Of a DNA stretch of 36,103 bases, positions 1 to 7,178 are shown in pieces. Source of the stretch: Granulicatella seriolae (GTDB taxonomy: Bacteria > Bacillota > Bacilli > Lactobacillales > Aerococcaceae); assembly GCF_024543085.1 (NCBI RefSeq), contig NZ_JANHNZ010000014.1, forward strand, positions 1 to 36,103, written 5' to 3'. Below the pieces are notes generated by a model. It worked only from the letters and a program-made list of their open reading frames with translations. It did no database searches and was not told the origin of the DNA. The position numbers and the translations under genes were made by a program. How positions within the stretch are numbered: the first letter of the stretch is position 1; each line of letters begins with the position of its first letter.

Positions 1-105
1 TCCTTGGTAGATGGTTTTTTGATAACTCTATTTTACCAATTTGGAGAGGTTCATGCTATTTTTATGGCGTAAAAGTTAGGTATATCAAGGGTTAGACACG
101 CTTTT
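1..105. other. Left edge, unassigned; probable breakpoint beyond comP'
   Basis: The plus strand is open from base 3 to a stop at 93-95 (about 30 codons rich in Trp, Tyr and Cys), but I recognise no family. On the minus strand the ComP-like frame ends at 106-108 and no kinase-like sequence follows in any frame. The abrupt loss of similarity suggests an insertion or deletion boundary near base 100. The window is too short on this side to identify the joined sequence. Confidence 0.25.
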
Positions 106-870
106 TTATGTTTCAAGTTTTAGACTAATATTAGAAAAAATTGTGAAAACAAGGTGATTTTTCGGTGTTGTTTCAAATTTTTCAAATAAAATTAACGCTG
201 TAATTGGAAAAATTAGCAGTAAATAGAGAGTCCAGTAAAAATGTTTAAAACCTTCTAATCCTAGAATATAGGTGGGGAATATATGAAAGAGTAGAAAAGG
301 ACTAAATCCACCGACAAAGCTTAGAAGTAATACACGTGCATTTTTTCTGAATCGTGAATCTTTAAAGTTTTTATGGTAAATAAGGAAGCAAAGAACAAAA
401 CAACAAATGTAACAAGCAAGAAAAGAGAGTGTGTAATAGGATGGGGTACGTAGAAAAAAATAAATTAAAATATCCATGATACCTATAAAGAATTGTATTA
501 AAAGAAAAAAACGGTACTTTGATAAATATTTTTTCTCAAATAGACTAAAAAAGAAAATAATAATAAATAATGGGTACATAGACATTAATATTGTCGAAAA
601 GATATGAGCTAGTGGTATATCGACTAATAAGAGTATTAAAATCCATGAAATAGTGGAGATACAAGTTGAAAAGTATATCATTGTAGTTTTTCCATTGGCG
701 ATAATATTGCCATATGTCGCTACTGCTTGTAGTGCAAAGATAAAGAAAAGAGTTGATATACTTCCGTTAGAAGGTTCAATTGTTTGATTGTAAAAAAAGT
801 TTACAAATAAAAGGTAACATACTAGATTTAGAAAAACAAAGAAGCTACTTATATGCCTATGGTGTATCAT
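106..870 (-). CDS. ComP-like multi-spanning membrane protein lacking a kinase domain
   Basis: The 254-aa protein has about eight hydrophobic segments (near residues 9-26, 38-58, 64-83, 88-112, 120-140, 145-165, 182-203 and 214-233) and a short polar tail. The stretch around residues 183-196 (SFVGGFSPFLLFHIFP), followed by an LLLIFP helix, resembles from memory the last transmembrane helices of Bacillus ComP, just ahead of its histidine-kinase domain. No H-box or ATPase motif is present, so this is either a truncated ComP sensor or a stand-alone receptor or transporter. The start ATG overlaps the comQ stop (ATGA) and has an AAGGAGG site inside comQ, which implies translational coupling. The resemblance to ComP is my reading by eye. 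An unrelated membrane protein remains possible. Confidence 0.6.
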   Translation of the reverse strand: MIHHRHISSFFVFLNLVCYLLFVNFFYNQTIEPSNGSISTLFFIFALQAVATYGNIIANGKTTMIYFSTCISTISWILILLLVDIPLAHIFSTILMSMYPLFIIIFFFSLFEKKYLSKYRFFLLIQFFIGIMDILIYFFLRTPSYYTLSFLACYICCFVLCFLIYHKNFKDSRFRKNARVLLLSFVGGFSPFLLFHIFPTYILGLEGFKHFYWTLYLLLIFPITALILFEKFETTPKNHLVFTIFSNISLKLET

Positions 871-1763
871 TTGTTCCTCCTTAATTTAAGATAGTCAGAT
901 AAGTTCTTTATTTCTTTAGTTGAATTAGGATATGAAGTGTATAGGTTGTTATATGCTCTTTCGTAATTTAGTTTTGCTAAGTAATTTGAGTACTCTAAAG
1001 CGCCAGAATTTATTATTAATAACCTGACATCTTCATATAAACTATTGTTATTTTCGAAAAAATAAGAATTAATCTTTTTGTATGTATCTCTGTTTCTATG
1101 TGTTTTATAGGCTTCAATTCCTTTTATAATTGGTAAGGTAGCTTTTCGATTGATTAAGTCATAGGAGGTGTCATTCATGATATCGTTGATATCATTATGT
1201 AATTGGCTAGCTGTTGCAAAATGTTTTGCAAAGTCTTTGATTACTAATTTTTCCTCTCTAAGTGCTAATTGTTCAATGGCATTCACTAAAAAAATTGATT
1301 TTTTCACGCTAGAATTAAAATAAGACTCTTCTTTTTGTTCAAAACGAATAGTATTGTTCATATCAAAATATTGGTAATATAGGCTCTCTTTTACGTTTTT
1401 GAGAAAGGTATTTCTCACATGTTCTCCTTTTATCATATCAGTCAAGGAGAAAAGAGTGTCAAATGCGAAGGTTATACCAAAATGAATTGGTGCACTTAGT
1501 TCATTTAGTCTGTGATTATCTTTATCCATAAGATCATCAATAATATCAGTAGCAGCCATAAATAGCTCTATATTTGATGCGAGTGTGTATTCTTCTTGCA
1601 AATTTTTTTGTCTTGAGAAGATTTGAGATAATAGTAGATAGAATTCTCCCCAAAGAAAACCTAATTGTTCTTTTTTTTCTAAAAGAGCAAGTAGATAATC
1701 TATGTATATTTGAGGAGAATCTAACTCTTCTACTTTTTTCAATGTAGATTTAAAAATATCCAT
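867..1763 (-). CDS. comQ: ComQ-like isoprenyl transferase (polyprenyl synthetase family)
   Basis: The 298-aa protein belongs to the trans-isoprenyl diphosphate synthase fold. The first Asp-rich motif is DDLMD in DIIDDLMD (about residue 75) and the second is NDINDIMND (about residue 190), followed by a conserved NRKATLPI segment. In Bacillus, ComQ attaches a farnesyl or geranyl group to a Trp of the ComX pheromone precursor and is needed for its maturation. Here the gene directly follows a ComX-like ORF, with which it overlaps by one base (TAATG), and it overlaps the ComP-like gene downstream. ATG at 1763 is preferred over an upstream in-frame TTG because GGAGG lies five bases before it. The length matches ComQ (about 300 aa). 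A housekeeping polyprenyl synthase is less likely given the degenerate second motif and the neighbours. Confidence 0.8.
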   Translation of the reverse strand: MDIFKSTLKKVEELDSPQIYIDYLLALLEKKEQLGFLWGEFYLLLSQIFSRQKNLQEEYTLASNIELFMAATDIIDDLMDKDNHRLNELSAPIHFGITFAFDTLFSLTDMIKGEHVRNTFLKNVKESLYYQYFDMNNTIRFEQKEESYFNSSVKKSIFLVNAIEQLALREEKLVIKDFAKHFATASQLHNDINDIMNDTSYDLINRKATLPIIKGIEAYKTHRNRDTYKKINSYFFENNNSLYEDVRLLIINSGALEYSNYLAKLNYERAYNNLYTSYPNSTKEIKNLSDYLKLRRNK

Positions 1764-1933
1764 TATTTCCTCCAAGGCCCATCAGTACCGTTAGAAAGTA
1801 TAAAGCTTTCCTTTATATCTTTATATTCTTTTCTAGATAATTGCTTCTTTAAATCTTCAAAAGATATCATATTATTTTTCAAAGCCAGGATAAATTTCCA
1901 AATTTGTTCTTCTGATAATGTGGCATCAACCAT
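1763..1933 (-). CDS. comX: ComX-like isoprenylated pheromone precursor, 56 aa
   Basis: This is a short ORF directly upstream of comQ. Its stop codon overlaps the comQ start (TAATG), and an AGAAGGG-like ribosome site sits before its ATG. The peptide has a charged, helical N-terminal part containing EEQIWKFILALKNN, and it ends NGTDGPWRK. The only C-terminal Trp is residue 54 of 56, third from the end. In B. subtilis ComX (55 aa) the modified Trp is also third from the end. In that family the C-terminal 5-10 residues are released as the mature signal after ComQ prenylates the Trp. The residue position and the coupling to comQ are seen directly; function is inferred from the family. Overall sequence identity to Bacillus ComX looks low, as is usual for this hypervariable family. 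Confidence 0.75.
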   Translation of the reverse strand: MVDATLSEEQIWKFILALKNNMISFEDLKKQLSRKEYKDIKESFILSNGTDGPWRK

Positions 1934-1977
1934 TAGTTACCCTTCTTTCTTTATTTTTTGAATAGGAAAATCTTTTT

Positions 1978-1983
1978 ATTATA
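1978..1983 (-). promoter_or_regulatory. Possible -10 box for the comX-comQ-comP' operon
   Basis: The minus strand carries a perfect TATAAT about 45 bases before the comX start codon. No good -35 hexamer sits 16-18 bases upstream, so the promoter may need an activator. This is weak evidence on its own. Confidence 0.4.
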
Positions 1984-2358
1984 TTTCATGAATTATGGAT
2001 ACAGCATCTTGAGTATAGATTTATTTGATATCGAAATCAAGAGAGCTTTTTCAATCCATTATAACTTCTTCCTAGATACAACCAAAACCAAAATAGACAA
2101 AAAATTTATACTTATAGATAAGGACTCTTATATTTTTATAACGTAACAGATAAACATTAGGATTACCATCCGTACATTGTGCAGATTAGAGTTGGTAAAA
2201 AATTTCCAAGTCAAACAAAGAATTTCAGGGTACCTCTTTGATTTCCGACCGCTACCTTAGAGTCTCGGAGTAAATAGAAGCGAACCAACAACCACCCTAA
2301 TTCCCCTTTACACACCCCGCCTTACATGATAGGATTACTATACAAATAGCATTTCAGC
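1984..2358. other. Gene-free interval between comX and rsmG
   Basis: I see no supportable gene here. A 62-codon plus-strand frame (1958-2146) begins with TTG and lacks a ribosome binding site. The left half is AT-rich like the com locus. From about 2220 the composition shifts toward the GC level of the rsmG side, which marks the likely right boundary of the com insertion. I did not find a ComA-type operator palindrome. Confidence 0.4.
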
Positions 2359-2387
2359 GCGCAGGATAGAAGATCTTGCGCTTTTTT
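2359..2387 (+). terminator. Rho-independent terminator upstream of rsmG
   Basis: GCGCAGGAT pairs with ATCTTGCGC (one G-U pair, 5-nt loop) and is followed by six T. It would stop transcription from the left and insulate rsmG. Confidence 0.75.
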
Positions 2388-2430
2388 ACTATAAGAACAA
2401 TTCATAGAACAAGCCCACAAGGAGGCAAAC

Positions 2431-3150
2431 ATGAACCCAGAACAATTTAAACAAGCACTCGAAGAGCACGGCATCACCTTGAGCGAAAAACAGATGAAGC
2501 AGTTCGACACCTACTACAAGTTGCTGGTGGAGTGGAATGAAAAGATGAACCTAACCGCCATCACCGAGCAAAACGAGGTCTACCTCAAGCATTTTTACGA
2601 CTCAGCAACCCTAGGATTGACCAACCCTGAGCTTGAACTGAACCAACTTACCCTCTGTGACGTGGGTTCTGGAGCAGGCTTTCCTAGCATTCCCCTCAAG
2701 ATCATCTACCCAAACCTGCAAGTAACCATCGTGGACTCCCTCAACAAACGGATTACCTTTTTGAACCATCTAGTTGAAGCGCTAGAACTGGACCAAGTCG
2801 AAACCTACCACGCCCGTGCCGAAACCTTTGGGCAAAATCCACAATTCAGAGGGCAATTCGACCTAGTAACCGCCCGTGCCGTTGCCAAATTGAGCGTCTT
2901 AAGCGAATTCTGCCTGCCATTGGTTAAAAAAGGCGGACAATTCATCGCCCTAAAAGCTGCCCACACACCAACTGAGCTAGAAGAAGCTAAAGCCGCTATC
3001 GCCACACTAGGTGGAAAAATCGAAACTGACCAAGACTTTGACCTACCAGGAGACGGCGGACAAAGACACATCTTGCACATCCGCAAAACCAAAGAAACCC
3101 CTAAAAAATACCCAAGAAAACCCGGAATACCTTTGAAGAAACCCTTATGA
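2431..3150 (+). CDS. rsmG: 16S rRNA (guanine-527-N7)-methyltransferase RsmG
   Basis: The 239-aa enzyme methylates N7 of G527 in the 530 loop of 16S rRNA using S-adenosylmethionine. The characteristic NLTAI motif lies at residues 40-44 and the SAM-binding motif [17 protein letters not shown] at 75-91. The acidic VDSLNKR motif at 101-107 and the TARAVAKL segment at 148-155 are also typical. ATG 2431 follows an AAGGAGGC site by six bases, which fixes the start. The length is normal for the family, with a basic proline-rich tail. The gene is monocistronic between terminator-like hairpins. In many Firmicutes rsmG lies next to parA/parB near the replication origin; here an ABC exporter lies between them. 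Loss of RsmG gives low-level streptomycin resistance in several bacteria. Confidence 0.95.
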   Translation: MNPEQFKQALEEHGITLSEKQMKQFDTYYKLLVEWNEKMNLTAITEQNEVYLKHFYDSATLGLTNPELELNQLTLCDVGSGAGFPSIPLKIIYPNLQVTIVDSLNKRITFLNHLVEALELDQVETYHARAETFGQNPQFRGQFDLVTARAVAKLSVLSEFCLPLVKKGGQFIALKAAHTPTELEEAKAAIATLGGKIETDQDFDLPGDGGQRHILHIRKTKETPKKYPRKPGIPLKKPL

Positions 3151-3157
3151 GAAAATA

Positions 3158-3209
3158 AAATCGACCCCTAAACGGATAGCTGACTGCTAGAAAGTTTGGA
3201 GGTCGATTT
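3158..3209 (+). terminator. Hairpin after rsmG
   Basis: AAATCGACC pairs perfectly with GGTCGATTT across a 34-nt loop, just behind the rsmG stop. The following T-run is short, so it is a weak or loop-rich terminator. Confidence 0.45.
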
Positions 3210-3220
3210 GTGTTTATATA

Positions 3221-3366
3221 CGTTCAGGACAGAAAATAGGGTGTTTCAGGATACTTTTTTGAGAATTTTGCATTTTTTACACGTTCAGGAGTGAAAAACG
3301 TATGGTTCAGGATACCTTTTTACAAAAATGAGCGTTCAAGATATAAAAAGCTATGGTTCAGGATAT
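3221..3366 (+). repeat. Three 34-bp units, each a pair of GTTCAGGA direct repeats 22 bp apart
   Basis: The units lie at 3221-3254, 3282-3315 and 3333-3366. Each starts CGTTCAGGA or CGTTCAAGA and ends with TTCAGGATA, and the two TTCAGG/TTCAAG cores are exactly 22 bp apart in all three. Direct repeats of this size and phase are the usual target layout of LytTR-family response regulators such as ComE, AgrA and PlnC. No LytTR regulator lies in the window. They sit 170-320 bp before the ABC exporter. A plain degenerate tandem repeat cannot be excluded. Confidence 0.6.
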
Positions 3367-3539
3367 ACTGCTCCGTACATTAGACAGTCATGTTATGTTT
3401 AAAGTTATGTATAATTGAAAGATAATAAGAATCGAATATTTTTTCATATATGATAAAATATTCCCTTTTCCAGCATCTTATGTCATTATAAAAGAGGTGA
3501 TTCCACAATCAACCAACCAAACCAGAAAAGAGGTGCTAT

Positions 3540-4505
3540 ATGATTCATTTAAAGAAGATCAACTTCGCCTATTCAAGCTTTGAACGAAAGGCAGGCTTTT
3601 TGGGTGCACTGAGTGATTTCTACTCACGAAAAGTCATCTCCGTAGATGCCCTGAAAAATATCAACTTCGACATTGCAGAAGGGGAGATTGTCGGACTGCT
3701 GGGGCCAAATGGTGCTGGAAAAACGACTCTCATTAAGATGATGACAGGTATTTTGTTGCCAACTTCAGGTGACATTTCCTGCAACGGACATTATCCCTAT
3801 AAGAAGGACAAGGCATTTCTTAAGGATATCGGGGTAGTGCTGGGCCAGAAAAGTCAGCTAATATGGGATTTGCCAGCCCATGAAACCTTGAAGATGCTCA
3901 AAGAAATCTATGGCATCCAACAAGAAGAGTTTGACTATAGACTAATGCTCATGTGTGAACTCCTACAGGTCAAAAGCAAGCTGAATACCCCTGTCAGAAA
4001 ACTGTCGCTAGGGGAACGGGTTAAGTTTGAGATTATCTGTGCCTTAATTCATTCACCAAAAGTCCTATTTTTAGACGAGCCGACAATCGGTTTAGACATC
4101 ACCAGCCAAAAAGCCATTCGCTCTTTCCTCAAAGAAATCAATGCGACCAACAAGGTAACCATCGTCCTAACCTCACACTACATGCGGGACATTGAAGATG
4201 TCTGCAAGCGGGTCATCATCCTTTCAAATGGACAGGTGTCGGATGATGTCACCATTGAAGAGCTCAAGGAAAAATACAACCAAACCAAACTGGTTGAGCT
4301 GGTCTTTCGTGACCAAGTTCCCCTAGATTTAGCACCATTTGGCCAGATGGACCCAGATGGTAAGAGCATCGTTATCAAGGAGGAGGACTACCTAAGCCTC
4401 CAAACCAAGCTTGAGCCAAAGGATATCCTCTCCATCAACGTCCAAACGGAATCTTTCGAGGACATTATCTACCAACTTTTTTCCAATAGTAGGGCTGAGC
4501 TATGA
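3540..4505 (+). CDS. ABC transporter ATP-binding protein (ABC-2 type exporter)
   Basis: The 321-aa ATPase energises the two membrane subunits encoded next. Walker A is GPNGAGKT (55-62), the Q-loop is near residue 103, and Walker B is VLFLDEPTIGLD (175-186) with the switch His at 213. The ABC signature is LSLGE (155-159) instead of LSGGQ; this variant is common in ABC-2 exporters with DUF990-type permeases. The ~100 residues after the nucleotide-binding fold form a C-terminal extension. The start ATG follows AGAGGTG. The stop overlaps the first permease (ATGA), so the three genes form one coupled operon. The substrate is unknown; relatives handle drugs, viologens or antimicrobial peptides. Upstream paired direct repeats may regulate it. 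Confidence 0.9.
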   Translation: MIHLKKINFAYSSFERKAGFLGALSDFYSRKVISVDALKNINFDIAEGEIVGLLGPNGAGKTTLIKMMTGILLPTSGDISCNGHYPYKKDKAFLKDIGVVLGQKSQLIWDLPAHETLKMLKEIYGIQQEEFDYRLMLMCELLQVKSKLNTPVRKLSLGERVKFEIICALIHSPKVLFLDEPTIGLDITSQKAIRSFLKEINATNKVTIVLTSHYMRDIEDVCKRVIILSNGQVSDDVTIEELKEKYNQTKLVELVFRDQVPLDLAPFGQMDPDGKSIVIKEEDYLSLQTKLEPKDILSINVQTESFEDIIYQLFSNSRAEL

Positions 4506-5281
4506 GAAAATACCTAGTCATTATGTTCACGCAATTCTTTGTGCAATTATCTTACAAGTTCGATATCCTAACTCGTCTTTTCAACAGCCTACTCAGTGTC
4601 AGTCTTTCACTTTTTGCTTGGAACGCCATCTACCTCAGCTCTAACAACACGGAGATCGGCAGCTACACCCGGTCACAGATGCTGATTTATATTGTGCTAG
4701 TCAATATCGGCATGTCCATCTTTTCGCCCGGGATTGTGGTGCGGCTGGGGTCGCTGGTTCGTTCAGGCAAGCTGACCATGCATCTTTTGAGACCCTATTC
4801 CTTTTTAGGGGAGTCCTTGGCCAGCTACATGGGCGAACGCTTCATGTCCATCTTGTTTTACTGCTTAATTATTCCGGCAACTCTTTTTATCGGCTACAAC
4901 GCGTCCTATGCGGCTCTATTGTTATTGCTATTTTTCTGCAACCTAGCCATGTTCTTCCTCATGATCTCCCTAGTCAGCAACCTAGGCTTTTGGCTGATTC
5001 AGATGTGGCCGCTACGCCCCGTCATCACCGTAGCCTACTCCCTACTAGGCGGACTATTCTTCCCGCTAAATCTCTTGCCCCAAGAAATTTACCATGCCAT
5101 CAGCAAGAACCCATTTGCCTTAGTTGGTTACCAATTCGTCTTGGCACTGCAAGGGGAGCTTAGCACTGGGGAAGTGGCGCAAAACCTCTTCTATGCTGTC
5201 TTGTGGAGCGTCTTGTTTTACGGGCTCTACAAACTGTCATTTGCCAGAGGGCTTAGAAAATATGAAGGGATGGGTGCTTGA
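4502..5281 (+). CDS. ABC-2 family permease, first subunit (DUF990-like)
   Basis: The 259-aa integral membrane protein has about six hydrophobic helices. They follow a short basic N-terminus (MRKYLVIMFTQFFVQLSYKF) and include a central FCNLAMFFLMISL helix. The pattern, and the RLGSLVRSGKLTMHLLRPYS segment at about 80-99, are typical of the ABC2_membrane_6 (DUF990) permeases. The conserved 'L.RP' motif marks both subunits of this exporter type. The start ATG overlaps the ATPase stop, and its stop overlaps the next start, so the subunits are made in stoichiometric, coupled fashion. It presumably forms a heterodimer with the next protein. Confidence 0.85.
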   Translation: MRKYLVIMFTQFFVQLSYKFDILTRLFNSLLSVSLSLFAWNAIYLSSNNTEIGSYTRSQMLIYIVLVNIGMSIFSPGIVVRLGSLVRSGKLTMHLLRPYSFLGESLASYMGERFMSILFYCLIIPATLFIGYNASYAALLLLLFFCNLAMFFLMISLVSNLGFWLIQMWPLRPVITVAYSLLGGLFFPLNLLPQEIYHAISKNPFALVGYQFVLALQGELSTGEVAQNLFYAVLWSVLFYGLYKLSFARGLRKYEGMGA

Positions 5282-6054
5282 TGAGTTTTAAGTTATTGCG
5301 AAGATTATACAGCCAGAGCTTGCAAGAGTTTTTGATTGATCGCTACACGGCTTTGCTGACCTTTGTGTTTGGTATCCTCTTCTTTTCATTGGAAGTTATC
5401 ACCGGTATCATCTTTTTCGAGCACACGGACAACATTATGGGCTGGACTAGGAACGACTACTTGCTCTTGGTGTCCACCGCCTCCTTTATTTCTTTCCTAT
5501 ACCAAACGCTTTTCGTGGCCTCTCATGAGAACCTGACGGAAACCATTATTGAAGGTGAGCTTGACCATATTCTCTTGAAGCCGGTCAACTCCTTCCTATT
5601 TTATGCACTCTACCGACTGGACTTCCCTAGTCTCATGAACCTAATCGTTGCCCTCGTGGCACAGATTTATTTCCTCCAGTTTTATGAGTTCACCGTGTGG
5701 CAGCTCCTCAGCTTCGCCGTCGTCATTTTGCTAGCCACCTACCTGCTATTCCTGCTAAATCAGCTGGCCGTATCGGTCTCCTTCTGGAAAGAAAAAGCCC
5801 GCAGCATCCTAGGCTTGCCCGAATACGTCATGGACTTCGCCTCACGACCGCTAGTCATCTACCCAAGCCCAATCCGCTTCATTTTCACCTGGGTCGTGCC
5901 ACTAATGATAGGGGTCAACCTACCCGTGCTGGTCATGAAAGGCCAAGCCTACCTAGGCAACCTGCTGTTTTTACTAGTAATTGATGTCCTAGGAACCATT
6001 TTGGCTCTTTACGTATGGCGCAAAGGCGTAGACAGATACGTGTCAGCAAACTAA
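5281..6054 (+). CDS. ABC-2 family permease, second subunit (DUF990-like)
   Basis: The 257-aa protein is a second ABC2_membrane_6-type permease with about six transmembrane segments. The motif LTETIIEGELDHILLKPVN near residue 85 is the counterpart of the GKLTMHLLRPYS motif in the first subunit. ATG 5281 overlaps the preceding stop (TGATG); an in-frame TTG three bases earlier is less likely. GGGATGGGTG lies upstream. It completes a one-ATPase, two-permease exporter. The substrate cannot be deduced from sequence. Confidence 0.85.
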   Translation: MSFKLLRRLYSQSLQEFLIDRYTALLTFVFGILFFSLEVITGIIFFEHTDNIMGWTRNDYLLLVSTASFISFLYQTLFVASHENLTETIIEGELDHILLKPVNSFLFYALYRLDFPSLMNLIVALVAQIYFLQFYEFTVWQLLSFAVVILLATYLLFLLNQLAVSVSFWKEKARSILGLPEYVMDFASRPLVIYPSPIRFIFTWVVPLMIGVNLPVLVMKGQAYLGNLLFLLVIDVLGTILALYVWRKGVDRYVSAN

Positions 6055-6080
6055 TCAGTAAGCTAACTGTGAAAAATGGT

Positions 6081-6131
6081 GCCTCTAACAGGGAATAACG
6101 TGTGTTTATTCTCTGTTGGAGGCTTATTTTT
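6081..6131 (+). terminator. Terminator of the ABC exporter operon
   Basis: GCCTCTAACAGGGAATAA pairs with TTATTCTCTGTTGGAGGC, with mismatches, and is followed by TTATTTTT. Its stem resembles the AACGAGGAATAAA centre of the palindromic repeats that start 35 bases downstream, so the repeat centres may have arisen from such terminators. Confidence 0.7.
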
Positions 6132-6164
6132 GAGTGGAATTTGTGTCTACCTGGTTTTCGAGTC

Positions 6165-6405
6165 AATTATGAGAAAAGGCACCAGTTTTGGCTATCTAAC
6201 GAGGAATAAACACACTTTATTCCTCGTTAAGAGTTGGTTTAGACCTGCTTTTCTAATAATTGGGCTCCAAAAGGCTGTTTTATAAGCAAAACCGACCTGT
6301 TTTTTAGTCGATTATGAGAAAAGGCACCAGTTTTGGCTATCTAACGAGGAATAAATGCACTTTATTCCTCGTTAGACACTAGAACTCAGCTCGTTTTCTC
6401 ATAAT
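6165..6405. repeat. Two palindromic repeat elements with AACGAGG centre
   Basis: The copies span 6165-6261 and 6311-6405. Each is bounded by ATTATGAGAAAA and its inverse TTTTCTCATAAT (the first copy has CTAATAAT on the right) and carries an inner hairpin, TAACGAGGAATAAA with its complement, at 6197-6229 and 6342-6374. The copies start 146 bp apart. No protein is encoded. Confidence 0.8.
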
Positions 6406-6452
6406 CCTTCCTTTATAGAATTTTTTAAAAGCCCAACCCGTCCAAAAGGAAA

Positions 6453-6839
6453 CGAATTATGAGAAACCCTATCAAATCTAGCATATTTACTGGGAGTAGA
6501 GCAGTTCTACTCCCAGTAAATCACTGAATAAGTAGTTCATTTCTCATAATTCGTAAGAATACTTATCCAAATTGCCAATATATCAGGATAATCAGTAGAA
6601 TTATGAGAAACCCTATCAAATCTAGCATATTTACTGGGAGTAGAGCAGTTCTACTCCCAGTAAATCACTGAATCAGTACTTCTTTTCTCATAATTCGCAA
6701 AAACACTTATCTAATTTACTAATAAAGTCAGATAATCAGTAGAATTATGAGAAAATCTATCTAATCTGGCCTATTTACTGGGAGTAGAGCAGTTCTACTC
6801 CCAGTAAACCACCCAATTCGCACTACTTTTCTCATAATC
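6453..6839. repeat. Three palindromic repeat elements with TTTACTGGGAG centre
   Basis: The copies span 6453-6553, 6598-6696 and 6742-6839. They have the same outer arms as the preceding pair (GAATTATGAGAAA and TTTCTCATAATTC) but a different inner hairpin: TTTACTGGGAGTAGA, a 5-nt loop and its complement (6485-6521, 6629-6665, 6774-6808). Copies start 144-145 bp apart. The shared arms with exchanged centres show modular evolution. The stretch 6840-6956 holds nothing I can identify. Confidence 0.8.
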
Positions 6840-6956
6840 TTCTCTCAAAGAGAACTTAGGCACATTCAAATAGCCATTTCCCACCCCAAAACCTGTGCTA
6901 TTATCTGACTAACTTAGCCATCGCAACCTTCCGACAGCGCCCACAACCACTTCCCT

Positions 6957-6998
6957 GCTCACTTAAGTGATAATCACTACTCAAGTGAGCTTTTTTTT
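6957..6998 (+). terminator. Strong terminator upstream of the parA leader
   Basis: GCTCACTT and an inner AGTGAT pair with ATCACT and AAGTGAGC, followed by eight T. It separates the repeat array from the parA transcription unit. Confidence 0.8.
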
Positions 6999-7000
6999 GT

Positions 7001-7135
7001 TACAATAGGACATGTATAAGCTCGAACCATAAACCGTCGAGCCTTAGAACAGAGTCAATAAATACGAGCGAGAAATGGACACATTTTGTAGACATGCGTA
7101 AGGGAATAGGCGCAAAAGTCTATTCCCTATTTTTC
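7001..7135 (+). other. Structured leader or small RNA before parA, ending in a terminator
   Basis: A TACAAT -10-like box (7001-7006) follows the terminator above, without a good -35. The next ~130 bases contain a CTCGA/TCGAG hairpin. They end in a clear intrinsic terminator: AGGGAATAG (7101-7109), a 10-nt loop, CTATTCCCT (7120-7128) and ATTTTTC. The parA ribosome site starts 33 bases later. This is either an attenuator for parA-parB or an independent small RNA. I do not recognise a known riboswitch or 6S RNA. Confidence 0.45.
7101..7135 (+). terminator. Intrinsic terminator in the parA leader
   Basis: A perfect 9-bp stem, AGGGAATAG with CTATTCCCT, is followed by ATTTTTC. It lies between the putative start of transcription and parA. 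Confidence 0.75.
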
Positions 7136-7178
7136 ATTAGAAAAAGTGCGCAGACAAGACATTAATTGGAGGAAAATC

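Noticed and set aside
1958-2146. 62-codon plus-strand frame between comX and rsmG
   Set aside because: TTG start, no ribosome site, AT-rich low-complexity composition and no recognisable family; it overlaps the comX promoter region.
4411-4644. 77-codon frame across the ATPase-permease junction
   Set aside because: It overlaps two well-supported coupled genes in another frame and has no ribosome site.
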